From NCBI GenBank assembly GCA_025356075.1, contig JANXUT010000088.1:18592-82591 (forward strand): a stretch of 64,000 nucleotides of DNA, read 5' to 3'. The position numbers and the translations under genes are program-made. Under the pieces are notes generated by a model. The model saw nothing but the letters and a program-made list of their open reading frames with translations. It was not told where the DNA came from and did not search any database. This DNA comes from Pseudomonadota bacterium (GTDB taxonomy: Bacteria; Pseudomonadota; Gammaproteobacteria; Steroidobacterales; Steroidobacteraceae). Each line of letters begins with the position of its first letter. Position 1 is the stretch's first letter. Shown here piece after piece: positions 44,509-52,730 of this stretch.

Positions 44509-45264
44509 ATGGTAGGAAGAGGTTCGCCGCTCCCCAGAAAGTTGACTCGCGACGCGATCGTTGAAGCGCTTTTGGAAATTCGGTTTGATGCGCCGACCGT
44601 TCTTCCGGAAGTGCTCTTCGGCCGATTGTCCGAGCACGCGGCATGGGTGGGCTTTCAACAGCGGCGACTCCCGGCGTATGAAATTCCGGCTCCGATGCGC
44701 GAGGCAGACGCGAACTTTAGATTCGCACCGGTATTTGAGTTGACAGGCACCGCAGTGCAGAGAGCGGTGCGCATCGGCCCGCACGTGATGTCGTATCACA
44801 CTCTTGCGCCGTATCCCGGATGGGACGCCTTTAAGCCTGAAATGGATGCTGCGATCGACCAGCTCTATGCGAAGGCACCCGACATTACCGTGACGCGCAT
44901 TTCTCTGCGCTACCTCAACGCGCTGACTGCAGAGCATCACGGTATTGCGTCACCCGCTGACCTTGACGTAGAAGTGCGCGTCTCCGAAGACCGCGTGTCT
45001 GAGAAGATCAATCTGAATTTCCACAGCGCGATCGCGCGGGACCTACAGAGCGCCGTCCGAATCGCTACGCCCGAGTTTCTCCAAGGACCGATTCCGGGAG
45101 GGTGTACCGTATTCGTCGACATTGAAATCTCGACCCCGGAAGGGTTCGCTGGCGCGACCCCGGCTGAAGTAAAAGCGTGGGCAGCGCTCGCCCATGACGC
45201 GGAGAAGGCAGAGTTCTTTCACCTGCTGACACAGGCGACGATCGACAGGCTACGAGAGGCATAA
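44509..45264 (+). CDS. TIGR04255-family protein
   Basis: 251 residues. The pattern TRDAIVEALLEIRFD at the start, AYEIPAPMREADANFRFAPVFEL, YPGWDAFKPEMDAAIDQLY, ITVTRISLRYLNAL, VEVRVSEDRVSEKINLNFHSAI, a metal- or disulfide-less GGCTVFVDIEISTPEG and the C-terminal WAALAHDAEKAEFFHLLT is that of the sporadic TIGR04255 family, whose function is not established and which is often found on mobile DNA. First gene of a three-gene cassette; its stop abuts the next start (TAA then GTG), so expression of both is coupled. Confidence 0.75.
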   Translation: MVGRGSPLPRKLTRDAIVEALLEIRFDAPTVLPEVLFGRLSEHAAWVGFQQRRLPAYEIPAPMREADANFRFAPVFELTGTAVQRAVRIGPHVMSYHTLAPYPGWDAFKPEMDAAIDQLYAKAPDITVTRISLRYLNALTAEHHGIASPADLDVEVRVSEDRVSEKINLNFHSAIARDLQSAVRIATPEFLQGPIPGGCTVFVDIEISTPEGFAGATPAEVKAWAALAHDAEKAEFFHLLTQATIDRLREA

Positions 45265-45837
45265 GTGAAGTACCTCAATCCGACAAGCACTGCGTCCGTC
45301 GCATTCGTGACCGACACGTCTTCCGCTTCAACGGAGCCTGCTGACCCCGCCGCGATCGCGGCATATCTTGGTACACAGGCTGCGCACACACCGTCGACAC
45401 AGGTTGTGCTGGGTGCACCCGTTGCATATCCGCGTCCGCAGACCGCGTCATGGCTCGGGGCGGTTCAACGGCGACTAAACGGCTCGATCGGCGTTCGAGA
45501 TGGAGAGGCGCTCCGGGACGGCACAGCGCTTTCGATGGAGGTTGTCTCGAGGGCAAACTCGTTTCTCGAGGCGACCTCGGACCTTCTCCCAGCGGAACCG
45601 TACATTTATGGGTCAGGAAATGGCGATCTTGTGGCCGAGTTCAACGTTCCGAACGGCCAGATGACGCTAATAATCTCGACGGATTTCGCAATTGCCTACG
45701 CGGCCGTTGGCGGCCACGGCGTTCAAAGGACTATGACACTCAAGGCTGGGACTACGGACACGTGGCGCAGCGCCCTGTCGGCAGTTACCGATACCTTGCA
45801 AGTTAGGCAGCATGGCGCGGTGGATACCGGACGATAA
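45265..45837 (+). CDS. Cassette protein of unknown function (partner of TIGR04255 protein)
   Basis: 190 residues, no family recognised. The N-terminal ~60 residues are low-complexity, rich in Ser, Thr, Ala and Pro; the rest is a compact domain (GALVSMEVVSRANSFLEA-like helix, LPAEPYIYGSGNGDLVAEFNVPNGQMTLIISTDFAIAYAAVGG, then TLKAGTTDTWRSALSAVTDTL). No transmembrane segment, no nuclease or ATPase motif. GTG start at 45265 immediately after the upstream stop, with GAGAGG just before it. The end overlaps the next gene by 26 nt. Codon choice is less GC-biased than in chromosomal genes, suggesting transfer. Confidence 0.62.
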   Translation: MKYLNPTSTASVAFVTDTSSASTEPADPAAIAAYLGTQAAHTPSTQVVLGAPVAYPRPQTASWLGAVQRRLNGSIGVRDGEALRDGTALSMEVVSRANSFLEATSDLLPAEPYIYGSGNGDLVAEFNVPNGQMTLIISTDFAIAYAAVGGHGVQRTMTLKAGTTDTWRSALSAVTDTLQVRQHGAVDTGR

Positions 45838-46426
45838 AGCACGAGTAGCCCCTAACGAGCATGTTGGGCGGCGGCTCTTTGATGAGCCGAAGCTCTCGGG
45901 CGCTCCTGACCAGCAGCCGTTTCGCGGCCTGTTGGTCAAACACTTCATCGAAAAGAGAGCCGGCGGCGAGTTCTCTGTCGATCGGCTCGGTCGAACCGGT
46001 GTCGACAAAGGCAACGTTCGATACCTGCAACCGCGCGCAAGTGCTGCGGGAGCGACGTTTCGTACACCGAAACGCTTCGACGGATGGATCGCAGGTCCGG
46101 TTCAAAAGATTGCGACGGACCCTCCGGGAATCGATTGGCCAGTCGCTTCGTGCGTCCGGACGCACGCCGCTGGCGGCGAGCCTGAGCCGTGGTCGGACAA
46201 GAATTTGCAGCAGAACTGCTACCACGCGCACGTGCCAATGCCTCCGACGCTCGCTCCGTACGACTTTGCTTTGCGCATCCGGGAGCAGTTCCTCACCCAC
46301 GGTACTGTCTATCCGGTGTCTGCCAGCGACGCGCCGAAACTTACCTTCGCGAGCGCCATAGTCTGGATGAACGTCAATATCCGGAAGTCGGCGCATGCCC
46401 TTGCGGCAATTTGGTTCCGAAAATAG
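45812..46426 (+). CDS. Cassette protein of unknown function, third gene
   Basis: 204 residues, no family recognised. It is rich in charged residues and Pro, with a histidine cluster (NCYHAHVPMP), several cysteines (PVASCVRTHAAGG, QQNCYHAHV) that could bind metal, and a hydrophobic C-terminus (LTFASAIVWMNVNIRKSAHALAAIWFRK). It overlaps the second cassette gene by 26 nt in another frame, so the two are translated from one message. It is the last gene before the tRNA-Lys fragment, the position where cargo genes of integrated elements normally lie. Confidence 0.6.
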   Translation: MARWIPDDKARVAPNEHVGRRLFDEPKLSGAPDQQPFRGLLVKHFIEKRAGGEFSVDRLGRTGVDKGNVRYLQPRASAAGATFRTPKRFDGWIAGPVQKIATDPPGIDWPVASCVRTHAAGGEPEPWSDKNLQQNCYHAHVPMPPTLAPYDFALRIREQFLTHGTVYPVSASDAPKLTFASAIVWMNVNIRKSAHALAAIWFRK

Positions 46427-46596
46427 CGACTGCCCGACTTCTACGATATGACGGCACTGGAAGTCGGGACCCCAGCACACTGGCAGCACACCGACCGCCG
46501 CAAAGGCGCGCCAAGCGTCGCCACGACAGCGCTCAAGCCTTTGTTTGGGGTAGCGAGCGCTTGCAAGTGCTGGCGCAGAATCGCCGGTAAGCGGGT

Positions 46597-46641
46597 CTCT
46601 TAATCAATTGGTCGTAGGTTCGATCCCTACACGGCCCACCA
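46597..46641 (+). other. 3' fragment of tRNA-Lys (attachment-site scar)
   Basis: Reads from the anticodon loop (CTCTTAATC, anticodon CTT at 46599-46601) through the variable loop, T arm (GTAGGTTCGATCCCTAC) and acceptor strand with ACGGCCCACCA. The matching 5' half (acceptor GGGCCGT, D arm) is missing upstream. Such 45-nt tRNA 3' ends mark the distal end of elements integrated by tyrosine recombinases. Confidence 0.85.
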
Positions 46642-46733
46642 ATTTTCCCACCCTTCCGCAACGCTCCGCGCTAGCGCGGAGCTCGCCATGGCAGGCAATC
46701 CCCGGCGCCGCCTGAGCGCTCGGGCGAGGCTCG

Positions 46734-48788
46734 CTAGCGCGGCCGTTGGATGAGCGCCATTTCCGAGTTGCTGTCGACCCGGTCGACGATCACTTCGGAG
46801 CCGTCCGCCGCGACATCGAAATCGCTGACCGTGAAGTCGGGTGGCAGCGTCGCGAGCTTGCGTTCGCCACCGCCCGTGAGGTCAAGCGCCCACAGGTCCT
46901 TATGGCCGATGTCACCCCTGAGCACGATGAGCGCGGAGCCATCCTTCAGCATGACCATCCGCCGCGCGCCGCGCGTCAGCATCAGGTTCGGGATCGCATA
47001 GGGTCGCCCGTCCGCGGCCGCGGCTCGCACGGGCAGCGTCGTGCCGACGTCGGGACCCGAGTAGACGATGAACCGGCCATCCGCCGACCAGACGGGATCG
47101 AGGGAGTATTCACCGAGCAGCGCGACCGGGGGCTCGCCCGTCAGGAAGATGCGCGTCAGGCGCGGCTCGCCGTCGGTGAGCGCCGCCGAGATCACCGAGC
47201 GCCCGTCGGGCGACCAGGCGGGATTCCCCTGCAGCTTCAGTTGATCCGCCAGCACCGTCAGGTGCGCGCCGTCCCGGTCCATCGCGAGCAGGCGTTGCCG
47301 GCTGCCGTCGTCGACGGTGAACGCGATGCGCTTCCCGTCGGGTGACACGGCCGGCGCGCCGGTGATGTGCACGTTCGCCTCGCGCCACAGCTCGCGGGTT
47401 TTCCCGTCCGTCAGCGTGAAGATGCCGGGCGCGCCGCCGCGCGAGGAGACGAACACGAGAAAGCCGGGACCGACCCGCGGGGTCAGCGCGCTCGCCGAGA
47501 CCAGCGTCGGGCGCGCGACGCCCGGGTTCTTCTGATCGAGCGTGAGCCGCCAGAGGCTGTTGCGGGGATTGGCGGTCGTCGCGATGAGCCGTTCACCGTC
47601 GGCGCTCGCCGATAGCGAGGAGTAGGTCTCAAGGCCCGCCGTCAGGCGGCGCGGCACGGGATGCTCGACGTCGAGGCCATAGATCCACGGCCCCGAACCG
47701 TCCGGGTCGGTCGCGAGGTAGACGAGCGTGCGCCGATCGAGCATGACGGGGTAGGTCACGCGCGCGTTCTGGTGGGTGAGCTGCTCGAGGCCATCGCCCG
47801 CGGGCCGGATCCGCCAGATGTCCCAGTTGTTCGGCGGCACGCCGCGCACGAAGTAGATGAACGCGGCATCGACGGACCAGAGCGGGTAGTGGCAGTGGAC
47901 GCCGGCCGTCGCCACGTACACCTGCCGCGCGGCGGAGGCGCCGCGCGCGCGCACGAACAGGGGGTCGCCGGGCGCGGTCGTATGAAAGACGAGCCACCTC
48001 CCATCGCGCGTCCAGTCGAACTCCGCGGCTTCCTCGAGATAGGCCCTTAGCGCTCCGCCCGCGGTGGGAGCGGCGTAGATGCTGACATCCCTCGGCTGCG
48101 TGCCATCGCCCCGGCGCGTCCACACGGACACGAGCGAGGAGTCCGCCGAGAACCCGAGCGTGCGGATCGAGGGATTAATCAGCTGCAGGAATTCCCCGCC
48201 GGTCACGTTGCGGTACGCCTCGCCGCCGACCGCCCCGACGAAGGCGTCGATGGCACCGTCGCGTGTGCCGAGGAACGCGACGAACTTCCCGTCCGGCGAG
48301 ATCGCGGCGGCTTGCTCGGAGCCCGCGAAGTCCGCGAGCCGCGAGAACTTCGCGCCCTGCAGCGGGTTGTGCCAGGCGTAAGTCCTGTCGATCGCGAACC
48401 GGGCGAGGCCACCCACGAGGAGGAGTCCCGCGATCGCGGCGGCCGCCCGCACGAGCAGCCGCGAACGCGCGGGGGGAGCGAGGGAGGCGGTCTCGGCGCT
48501 GGCCGCGGGCGTGTCGTCGGCCGGGCCCGCGGGGGAGGCGGGCGGTGAGGGTGCGAGCTGCTGGCGGCGGCTCTCCCACCACTCATCGAGCTCGGAGCGG
48601 TAGGCGAACACCGAGCCTTGCTTGTCGTGCAGGTGCCGGTGGACCGGCATCCCCTCGCGCCGCTCCCAGCGCTGCACGGTACTCACGTCGCGCTTTAAGT
48701 AGACGGCGATCTTCTTCCACGAGTCCAGCCGGTCGGACGGTGGACGGGGGCGCTCGGCGGGGTCCGGGCGGATTGGCGACTCGTCCAA
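46734..48788 (-). CDS. Membrane-tethered HTH protein with TolB/PD40 beta-propeller
   Basis: About 684 residues from a TTG start at 48788 that has GGAG 6 nt upstream. Residues ~15-70 form a MerR/excisionase-like DNA-binding region (LDSWKKIAVYLKRDVSTVQRWERREGMPVHRH ... FAYRSELDEWWESRR). A proline-rich linker leads to one transmembrane helix (LLVRAAAAIAGLLLVGGLARFAI) and then PD40/TolB-like propeller blades (ISPDGKFVAFLG, TRDGRWLVFHT, VSPDGKRIAFTVD, WSPDGRSVISA, WSADGRFIVYSG). The layout suggests a one-component sensor: cytoplasmic DNA binding with an extracytoplasmic sensing propeller. Divergent from the exported protein gene at 49011, a candidate target. Confidence 0.83.
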   Translation of the reverse strand: MDESPIRPDPAERPRPPSDRLDSWKKIAVYLKRDVSTVQRWERREGMPVHRHLHDKQGSVFAYRSELDEWWESRRQQLAPSPPASPAGPADDTPAASAETASLAPPARSRLLVRAAAAIAGLLLVGGLARFAIDRTYAWHNPLQGAKFSRLADFAGSEQAAAISPDGKFVAFLGTRDGAIDAFVGAVGGEAYRNVTGGEFLQLINPSIRTLGFSADSSLVSVWTRRGDGTQPRDVSIYAAPTAGGALRAYLEEAAEFDWTRDGRWLVFHTTAPGDPLFVRARGASAARQVYVATAGVHCHYPLWSVDAAFIYFVRGVPPNNWDIWRIRPAGDGLEQLTHQNARVTYPVMLDRRTLVYLATDPDGSGPWIYGLDVEHPVPRRLTAGLETYSSLSASADGERLIATTANPRNSLWRLTLDQKNPGVARPTLVSASALTPRVGPGFLVFVSSRGGAPGIFTLTDGKTRELWREANVHITGAPAVSPDGKRIAFTVDDGSRQRLLAMDRDGAHLTVLADQLKLQGNPAWSPDGRSVISAALTDGEPRLTRIFLTGEPPVALLGEYSLDPVWSADGRFIVYSGPDVGTTLPVRAAAADGRPYAIPNLMLTRGARRMVMLKDGSALIVLRGDIGHKDLWALDLTGGGERKLATLPPDFTVSDFDVAADGSEVIVDRVDSNSEMALIQRPR

Positions 48789-49010
48789 GGCGTGCTCCGA
48801 ACCGGCGGGATCCCTCCGCGAATGGATTCTTGCATGCGCCTCGGGCAGCGGCAAAGAACGGCATTGCACCGCACCGCCTTGAATCGGCTCCGGTTCCGCA
48901 CATTGCCGCTTGCCGGCCCCCCTCCCCGGTCGCAGCTTGGCGCACGCGGCTCGCGAAGGATCAGCGGGCCGGGCGTCGACATCACACGAACCCATTGGGA
49001 GATTTCAAGA

Positions 49011-49661
49011 ATGAAGCACCGGACATCGGCACGAATCGCGGCAGGCGTTGCGCTACTCCTGGCAGCCGCAGGCTCGGGCGGCCCCACGACGGCACTGGCC
49101 GAGGGGCTCACGGCGCCGCCGCCGCCCGTGCACTTCAGCGGCCTCCTCAACGACTACACGCCCTCGGCGGCCGTCGTGAAGGGTGGCAGCTACGAGATGC
49201 GCGGCAAGTGGACGCTCGAGGTGGACTCGAAGCACGGCACCGCCACGTTCTCGGCCGCCATGAACATGGAGACCTCGGACTACGGCATCGTGCCGGGCAC
49301 GGTCAACAAGGACGATCCGACGACCCGCGGCGCCCACACGCACCACATCACGGTGAAGGATGGCGTCGTGAGCGACACGTGGCTCGCGAGTTGCCCCGCG
49401 TTCAGTCCCGCGGCGACCGGCGGCTTCGTCGTCACGGGCACCGCGTTCGTGACGGGCAACGGCAGCCCGGCGCCCTTCGGCAACCCCTCGCCGGTCACGA
49501 TCTGCGTGCTCGGCGGTGCCAACGTCACCTACTCGAACGTGACGGTGACGTTCGGTGCGCCCGCGAGCAACCACTTCGGCAAGCAGGCGATCCACGGCGT
49601 CGTGCTCGCGTGCGCGGGGCCCTGGCAGCACGAGTCGCCCGACTGCAGCGTGCAGGAGTGA
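49011..49661 (+). CDS. Exported protein of unknown function
   Basis: 216 residues with a signal peptide (ARIAAGVALLLAAAGSGGPTTALA). The mature part is beta-rich with several histidines (RGAHTHHITVKDG, NHFGKQAIHG) and three or more cysteines (LASCPAF, ICVLGG, LACAGPW, PDCSV) likely in disulfides. GGGAG upstream of the ATG at 49011 supports the start; longer in-frame upstream readings overlap the divergent gene and are unlikely. No family recognised. Head-to-head with the HTH-propeller gene, so perhaps controlled by it. Confidence 0.66.
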   Translation: MKHRTSARIAAGVALLLAAAGSGGPTTALAEGLTAPPPPVHFSGLLNDYTPSAAVVKGGSYEMRGKWTLEVDSKHGTATFSAAMNMETSDYGIVPGTVNKDDPTTRGAHTHHITVKDGVVSDTWLASCPAFSPAATGGFVVTGTAFVTGNGSPAPFGNPSPVTICVLGGANVTYSNVTVTFGAPASNHFGKQAIHGVVLACAGPWQHESPDCSVQE

Positions 49662-49806
49662 GTGAGGCGTGACCGGCGACGCACGGCGAGGGGTCCTCGC
49701 GGTGCGTCGATGCCGGGCGCGAACGCGGGCGCCGCTCCAGGCGGCGCCCGCTACCCCGCCGGCGCGGCGCGCGCGGCGCCTGCGCCGAGAACCCGCCGGC
49801 GGTCGA

Positions 49807-50334
49807 TCAGGTGAAGAACGTCGAGGCGGCGACGAGGGCGCCCGCGATCGCGGTGAGCGCGCCTGCGAGCGGGAAGAGCTTCTGCCGGCCGAGGAAGTAG
49901 AGCGAGGTGAGCACGAGGCCGAGCTCGAGGAACCCTTCGCCCAGGTCAAACCTGAGCGCGAGGAACTCGGCGCGCTCGCTTTCCTGCATCCGCTCCTTGG
50001 CCTGCTTCTCGATCTCCTTCGCATCGCCCTGGTACTTCGCGCGCGCGCTGTCGAGGGCGGTCGCCGCGGCATCCGTCTTCGAGGGATCGGTACCGAGCGC
50101 CCGCACGACCTGCGCGCCCACCTCGCTCGTGTGCTCGCGGATCTTCTTCGCCTGGTAGTACGCCCACTCGTCGTTGGCTTCCGTGCGGTGGATGACCGCC
50201 GCCGTGTGCTCGCGGTGCGAGGCGATCGTCGTCACGGCGAGCGCGACGCCGATGAGGCCGACGACGAGGCCGACGCGCTTGGCGAGCGGATCGTCGTCGT
50301 GCCCGTGTTCGTGGTGAATCTCGATTTCGGCCAT
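49807..50334 (-). CDS. DUF4337 membrane protein
   Basis: 175 residues. A His/Asp-rich N-terminus (EIEIHHEHGHDDDPLAKRVG), a transmembrane helix (VGLVVGLIGVALAVTTI), the DUF4337 core (EANDEWAYYQAKKIREH), a helical segment rich in Ala, Lys and Glu, and two C-terminal hydrophobic helices (FLELGLVLTSLYFLG, LFPLAGALTAIAGALVAASTFF). Family function is unknown. The ATG at 50334 gives the family N-terminus (MAEIEI); an upstream extension is Arg/Pro-rich and not family-like. Confidence 0.82.
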   Translation of the reverse strand: MAEIEIHHEHGHDDDPLAKRVGLVVGLIGVALAVTTIASHREHTAAVIHRTEANDEWAYYQAKKIREHTSEVGAQVVRALGTDPSKTDAAATALDSARAKYQGDAKEIEKQAKERMQESERAEFLALRFDLGEGFLELGLVLTSLYFLGRQKLFPLAGALTAIAGALVAASTFFT

Positions 50335-50628
50335 GGCAAGGGGAGCCCTTAAGGGGCGCGCGGGGCGCCGGCGGCGCAACGATAGCGCGTGCCCGGGTAC
50401 CCGTCACGGCCAGGCGAACGCACGGGGCCGGGTCCTCGGACTATCGCGCCGGGCGAGGTACCCCCCGCCCGGGCGGGCCGCCCGGGAGACCCCGTGAAGC
50501 GCGTCACGCGGACCCGGTGTGTGACGTAATTCTCGGATTTGACGCGGTTTTTGCCGCTCGTCCGGCGACCGTAGCCGCTCATCGGGGCGCGTTGCGCGGC
50601 GCCCGGGGAGTCCCTACGGTCGCTCGCC

Positions 50629-51264
50629 ATGAGCACTCGAATCCACCTCAGCCGCGGCTTTACGTTGCTTGAACTCATGTTCGCGGTCGCCGTCGGGGCC
50701 ATCCTGATGGGCGTCGCGATCCCCTCGTTCAACAACTTCATGCGCAACGCCCGCATCACCTCGCCCTCGAACGAGCTCCTGACCGCCTTCTACCTGGCCA
50801 GGAACGAGGCGATCAAGCGACGCGTCACGACGGTGTTCTGCTTCTCGACGACGCCCTCGGCGGCGCTCCCGGATTGCAACGGCACCGGCGCCTCCGGCTG
50901 GGTCGTCTGGGTCGACGTCGCGAACCCCGCCGTCCCCTCCGCGAACGACCGCAACGGCCGCGTCGATGCGGGCGAGCCGATTCTCCTTCGGCACGTCGCG
51001 ATCGCCCCGACCGTGAATGCGAAGACCGTCCCGGCCAACAACGGCCACTACGTCTCCTTCGCCGGCTCCGGTGTCTCCCGCGTCATCGCTGCTCTAGGCA
51101 CCCAGCCGGTGACCGGTGTCGTGCTCTGCGACAGTCGCGGCAACATCGCCATCAACGGCACCGACTCGGCGGCGCGCGGCGTCCTCATCACCGCCGTCGG
51201 CCGCGCGCGCGTCACGCGCCTCGTCACGGATATCACCGCCGCGCCGCTCGGAGGCTGCCCATGA
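50629..51264 (+). CDS. fimU: GspH/FimT-type minor pseudopilin, FimU position
   Basis: 211 residues. A type III (prepilin) signal: short leader then G^FTLLELMFAVAVGAILMGVAIPSF, with Glu at +5 of the mature protein, to be cut and methylated by PilD. The rest fits GspH/FimT (SNELLTAFYLARNEAIKRRVTTVFC; CDSRGN near the C-terminal region). Minor pilins prime assembly of the type IV pilus in the inner membrane. First gene of the fimU-pilV-pilW-pilX-pilY1-pilE operon; the ATG of pilV overlaps its stop (ATGA). Confidence 0.87.
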   Translation: MSTRIHLSRGFTLLELMFAVAVGAILMGVAIPSFNNFMRNARITSPSNELLTAFYLARNEAIKRRVTTVFCFSTTPSAALPDCNGTGASGWVVWVDVANPAVPSANDRNGRVDAGEPILLRHVAIAPTVNAKTVPANNGHYVSFAGSGVSRVIAALGTQPVTGVVLCDSRGNIAINGTDSAARGVLITAVGRARVTRLVTDITAAPLGGCP

Positions 51265-51749
51265 GTCGGGGATTGAATCGCCGCTTCAGGCTCGCGCGCG
51301 CGTCGCGCGGCTTTTCGCTGATCGAGGCGCTCGTCGCGCTCGTGGTGCTGTCGGTCGGCCTCCTTGGCATCGCGGCGCTCTACGTGACGAGCGTGTCCTC
51401 CGGCCGCACGGCGACGTTGCGCACCCACGCCGTGATGCTTGCGGCCGACCTCGCCGACCGGATCCGCGCCAACCGCTTGGCCGGGCTCGCCTACGACGAT
51501 GCGACCTCCGGCGCCGGCGCCTTCACGGCTGCCTGCCAGCCCGGCGGCGCCGGTGGTGGCGGCTGCCCGCCCGCCACGATGGCGAACGAGGACAAGGCCG
51601 AATGGCTCGCACTCGTGGCGGCGCGCCTCCCGGGCGCGGTGCCGACCGTCACGGTCGTCGGACCGCTGCCGAACACCTACACGATCACGCTCGCCTGGGT
51701 CGAGCCTGGCATCGGCAACCAGGGCTACACGCTGAGCTTCCAGACATGA
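51261..51749 (+). CDS. pilV: Type IV pilus minor pilin PilV
   Basis: 162 residues. Prepilin signal G^FSLIEALVALVVLSVGLLGIAALYVTS is the standard PilV N-terminus, followed by SGRTATLRTHAVMLAADLADRIRANR, a PilV hallmark. A glycine-rich insert (CQPGGAGGGGCPP) has a likely disulfide. With PilW, PilX, PilE and PilY1 it forms the priming complex for pilus assembly. Overlaps fimU (ATGA) and pilW (51746-51749). Confidence 0.9.
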   Translation: MSRGLNRRFRLARASRGFSLIEALVALVVLSVGLLGIAALYVTSVSSGRTATLRTHAVMLAADLADRIRANRLAGLAYDDATSGAGAFTAACQPGGAGGGGCPPATMANEDKAEWLALVAARLPGAVPTVTVVGPLPNTYTITLAWVEPGIGNQGYTLSFQT

Positions 51750-52726
51750 GCACACGCACCCCGATACTCCGGCGGCTCGGGCGCAGCCGCGAGCAGGGCT
51801 TCAGCCTCATCGAGACGCTGGTCGCGATGCTGATCGGCCTCTTTCTGCTGTCGGGCGCGGTCACGGTGTTCATGATCGGCCGCAACACCTCGCGCACGGG
51901 CGATGCCGTTTCGCGCATGCAGGAGAACCTGCGGTACGCGCTCGACACGATCGAGCCCGACATCCGCATGGCGAATTACTGGGGCATGACCAACCGCAGC
52001 GACCTCCTCACCGGGGTCGCCCTGCCCGCCGCCACCCAGACCGCGATTGACCTCGGCGTCACCGGCAACTGCGGCGTCAACTACACCGCGAACCTGACGC
52101 AGTTCATCGACGGCCGCGACAACGCGTACGGCCTCGCCTGCGCCGCGGTCAACTACGCGGCGAACACCGACGTCCTCATCACCCGCCGCGCCAGCGCCAA
52201 CCAGACCGCCGCCCTCGCCGGCAAGCTGCAGATCCAGACGACCCGCATCGGCGGCCAGATCTTCGTGAACGGCGTGGTGCCGGCGGGTTACGGCGCGGCG
52301 CCGCTCTCGGAGACCCACGACCTCTTTGTGAACGCCTACTACATCGGCCAGGTGTTGCCGAGCCCGAGCGGCAACCCCCAGTGGGCGCTGCACCGCCAGA
52401 CGCTGGGGAGCGGTGGCGCGACCGGCGCGATCGCCGACCAGGTCATCGTGACCGGCATCACCGACCTGCAGGTGCAGTTCGGCCTCGACACGGACAACGA
52501 CAACAGCGCGGATGTCTACGTGAACCCGGGGAGCGCGTTGCTCGCGACCGGGCGCGTGGTGTCGGTGAAGCTCTGGCTCCTGGGCGAGGCCGACGACCCG
52601 GAGCAGGACTACACGAACACGACCACCTACACGCTCGGCAACCGCGTCGATGGCCCCTACAACGACAAGCGTCGCCGCATGCTCATCAGCAAGACCATCT
52701 CGGTCCGCAACGCCCAGGCGCCTTAA
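51746..52726 (+). CDS. pilW: Type IV pilus minor pilin PilW
   Basis: 326 residues. Prepilin signal QG^FSLIETLVAMLIGLFLLSGAVTVFM, then RMQENLRYALDTIEPDIRMANYWGM, as in PilW. A large C-terminal domain (ITDLQVQFGLDTDNDNSADVY ... VVSVKLWLLGEADDP) follows; the DTDNDNSAD stretch could bind calcium. Starts inside the last codons of pilV (ATGA), ends 4 bp before pilX. Confidence 0.9.
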   Translation: MSTRTPILRRLGRSREQGFSLIETLVAMLIGLFLLSGAVTVFMIGRNTSRTGDAVSRMQENLRYALDTIEPDIRMANYWGMTNRSDLLTGVALPAATQTAIDLGVTGNCGVNYTANLTQFIDGRDNAYGLACAAVNYAANTDVLITRRASANQTAALAGKLQIQTTRIGGQIFVNGVVPAGYGAAPLSETHDLFVNAYYIGQVLPSPSGNPQWALHRQTLGSGGATGAIADQVIVTGITDLQVQFGLDTDNDNSADVYVNPGSALLATGRVVSVKLWLLGEADDPEQDYTNTTTYTLGNRVDGPYNDKRRRMLISKTISVRNAQAP

Positions 52727-52730
52727 GACC

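Larger units (their letters stand above)
40299..46641 (+). mobile_element. Small integrated phage-satellite-like element
   Basis: A run of plus-strand genes with phage character: HTH initiator, two small ORFs, tyrosine integrase, two small ORFs and HK97-type capsid, followed by a three-gene cassette and a 3' fragment of tRNA-Lys at 46597-46641. Genes from 40299 to 42353 overlap by 4 nt each. Terminase, portal, prohead protease, tail, lysis and repressor genes are absent, so it cannot make virions alone. The left boundary is uncertain (somewhere between the MITE and 40299). It could be a satellite or a decayed prophage. Confidence 0.65.

Noticed and set aside
46566..46641. Complete tRNA-Lys gene
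   Set aside because: The 5' half does not pair with the acceptor strand and has no D arm; only the 3' part from the anticodon loop is tRNA-like.
40299..46641. Complete prophage
   Set aside because: No terminase, portal, protease, tail, lysis or repressor genes are present.
48789..48995. Longer N-terminus for the HTH-propeller protein, to 48995
   Set aside because: The extension is Arg/Pro/Cys-rich and not HTH-like, nearly reaches the divergent gene, and lacks the GGAG ribosome site seen before the TTG at 48788.
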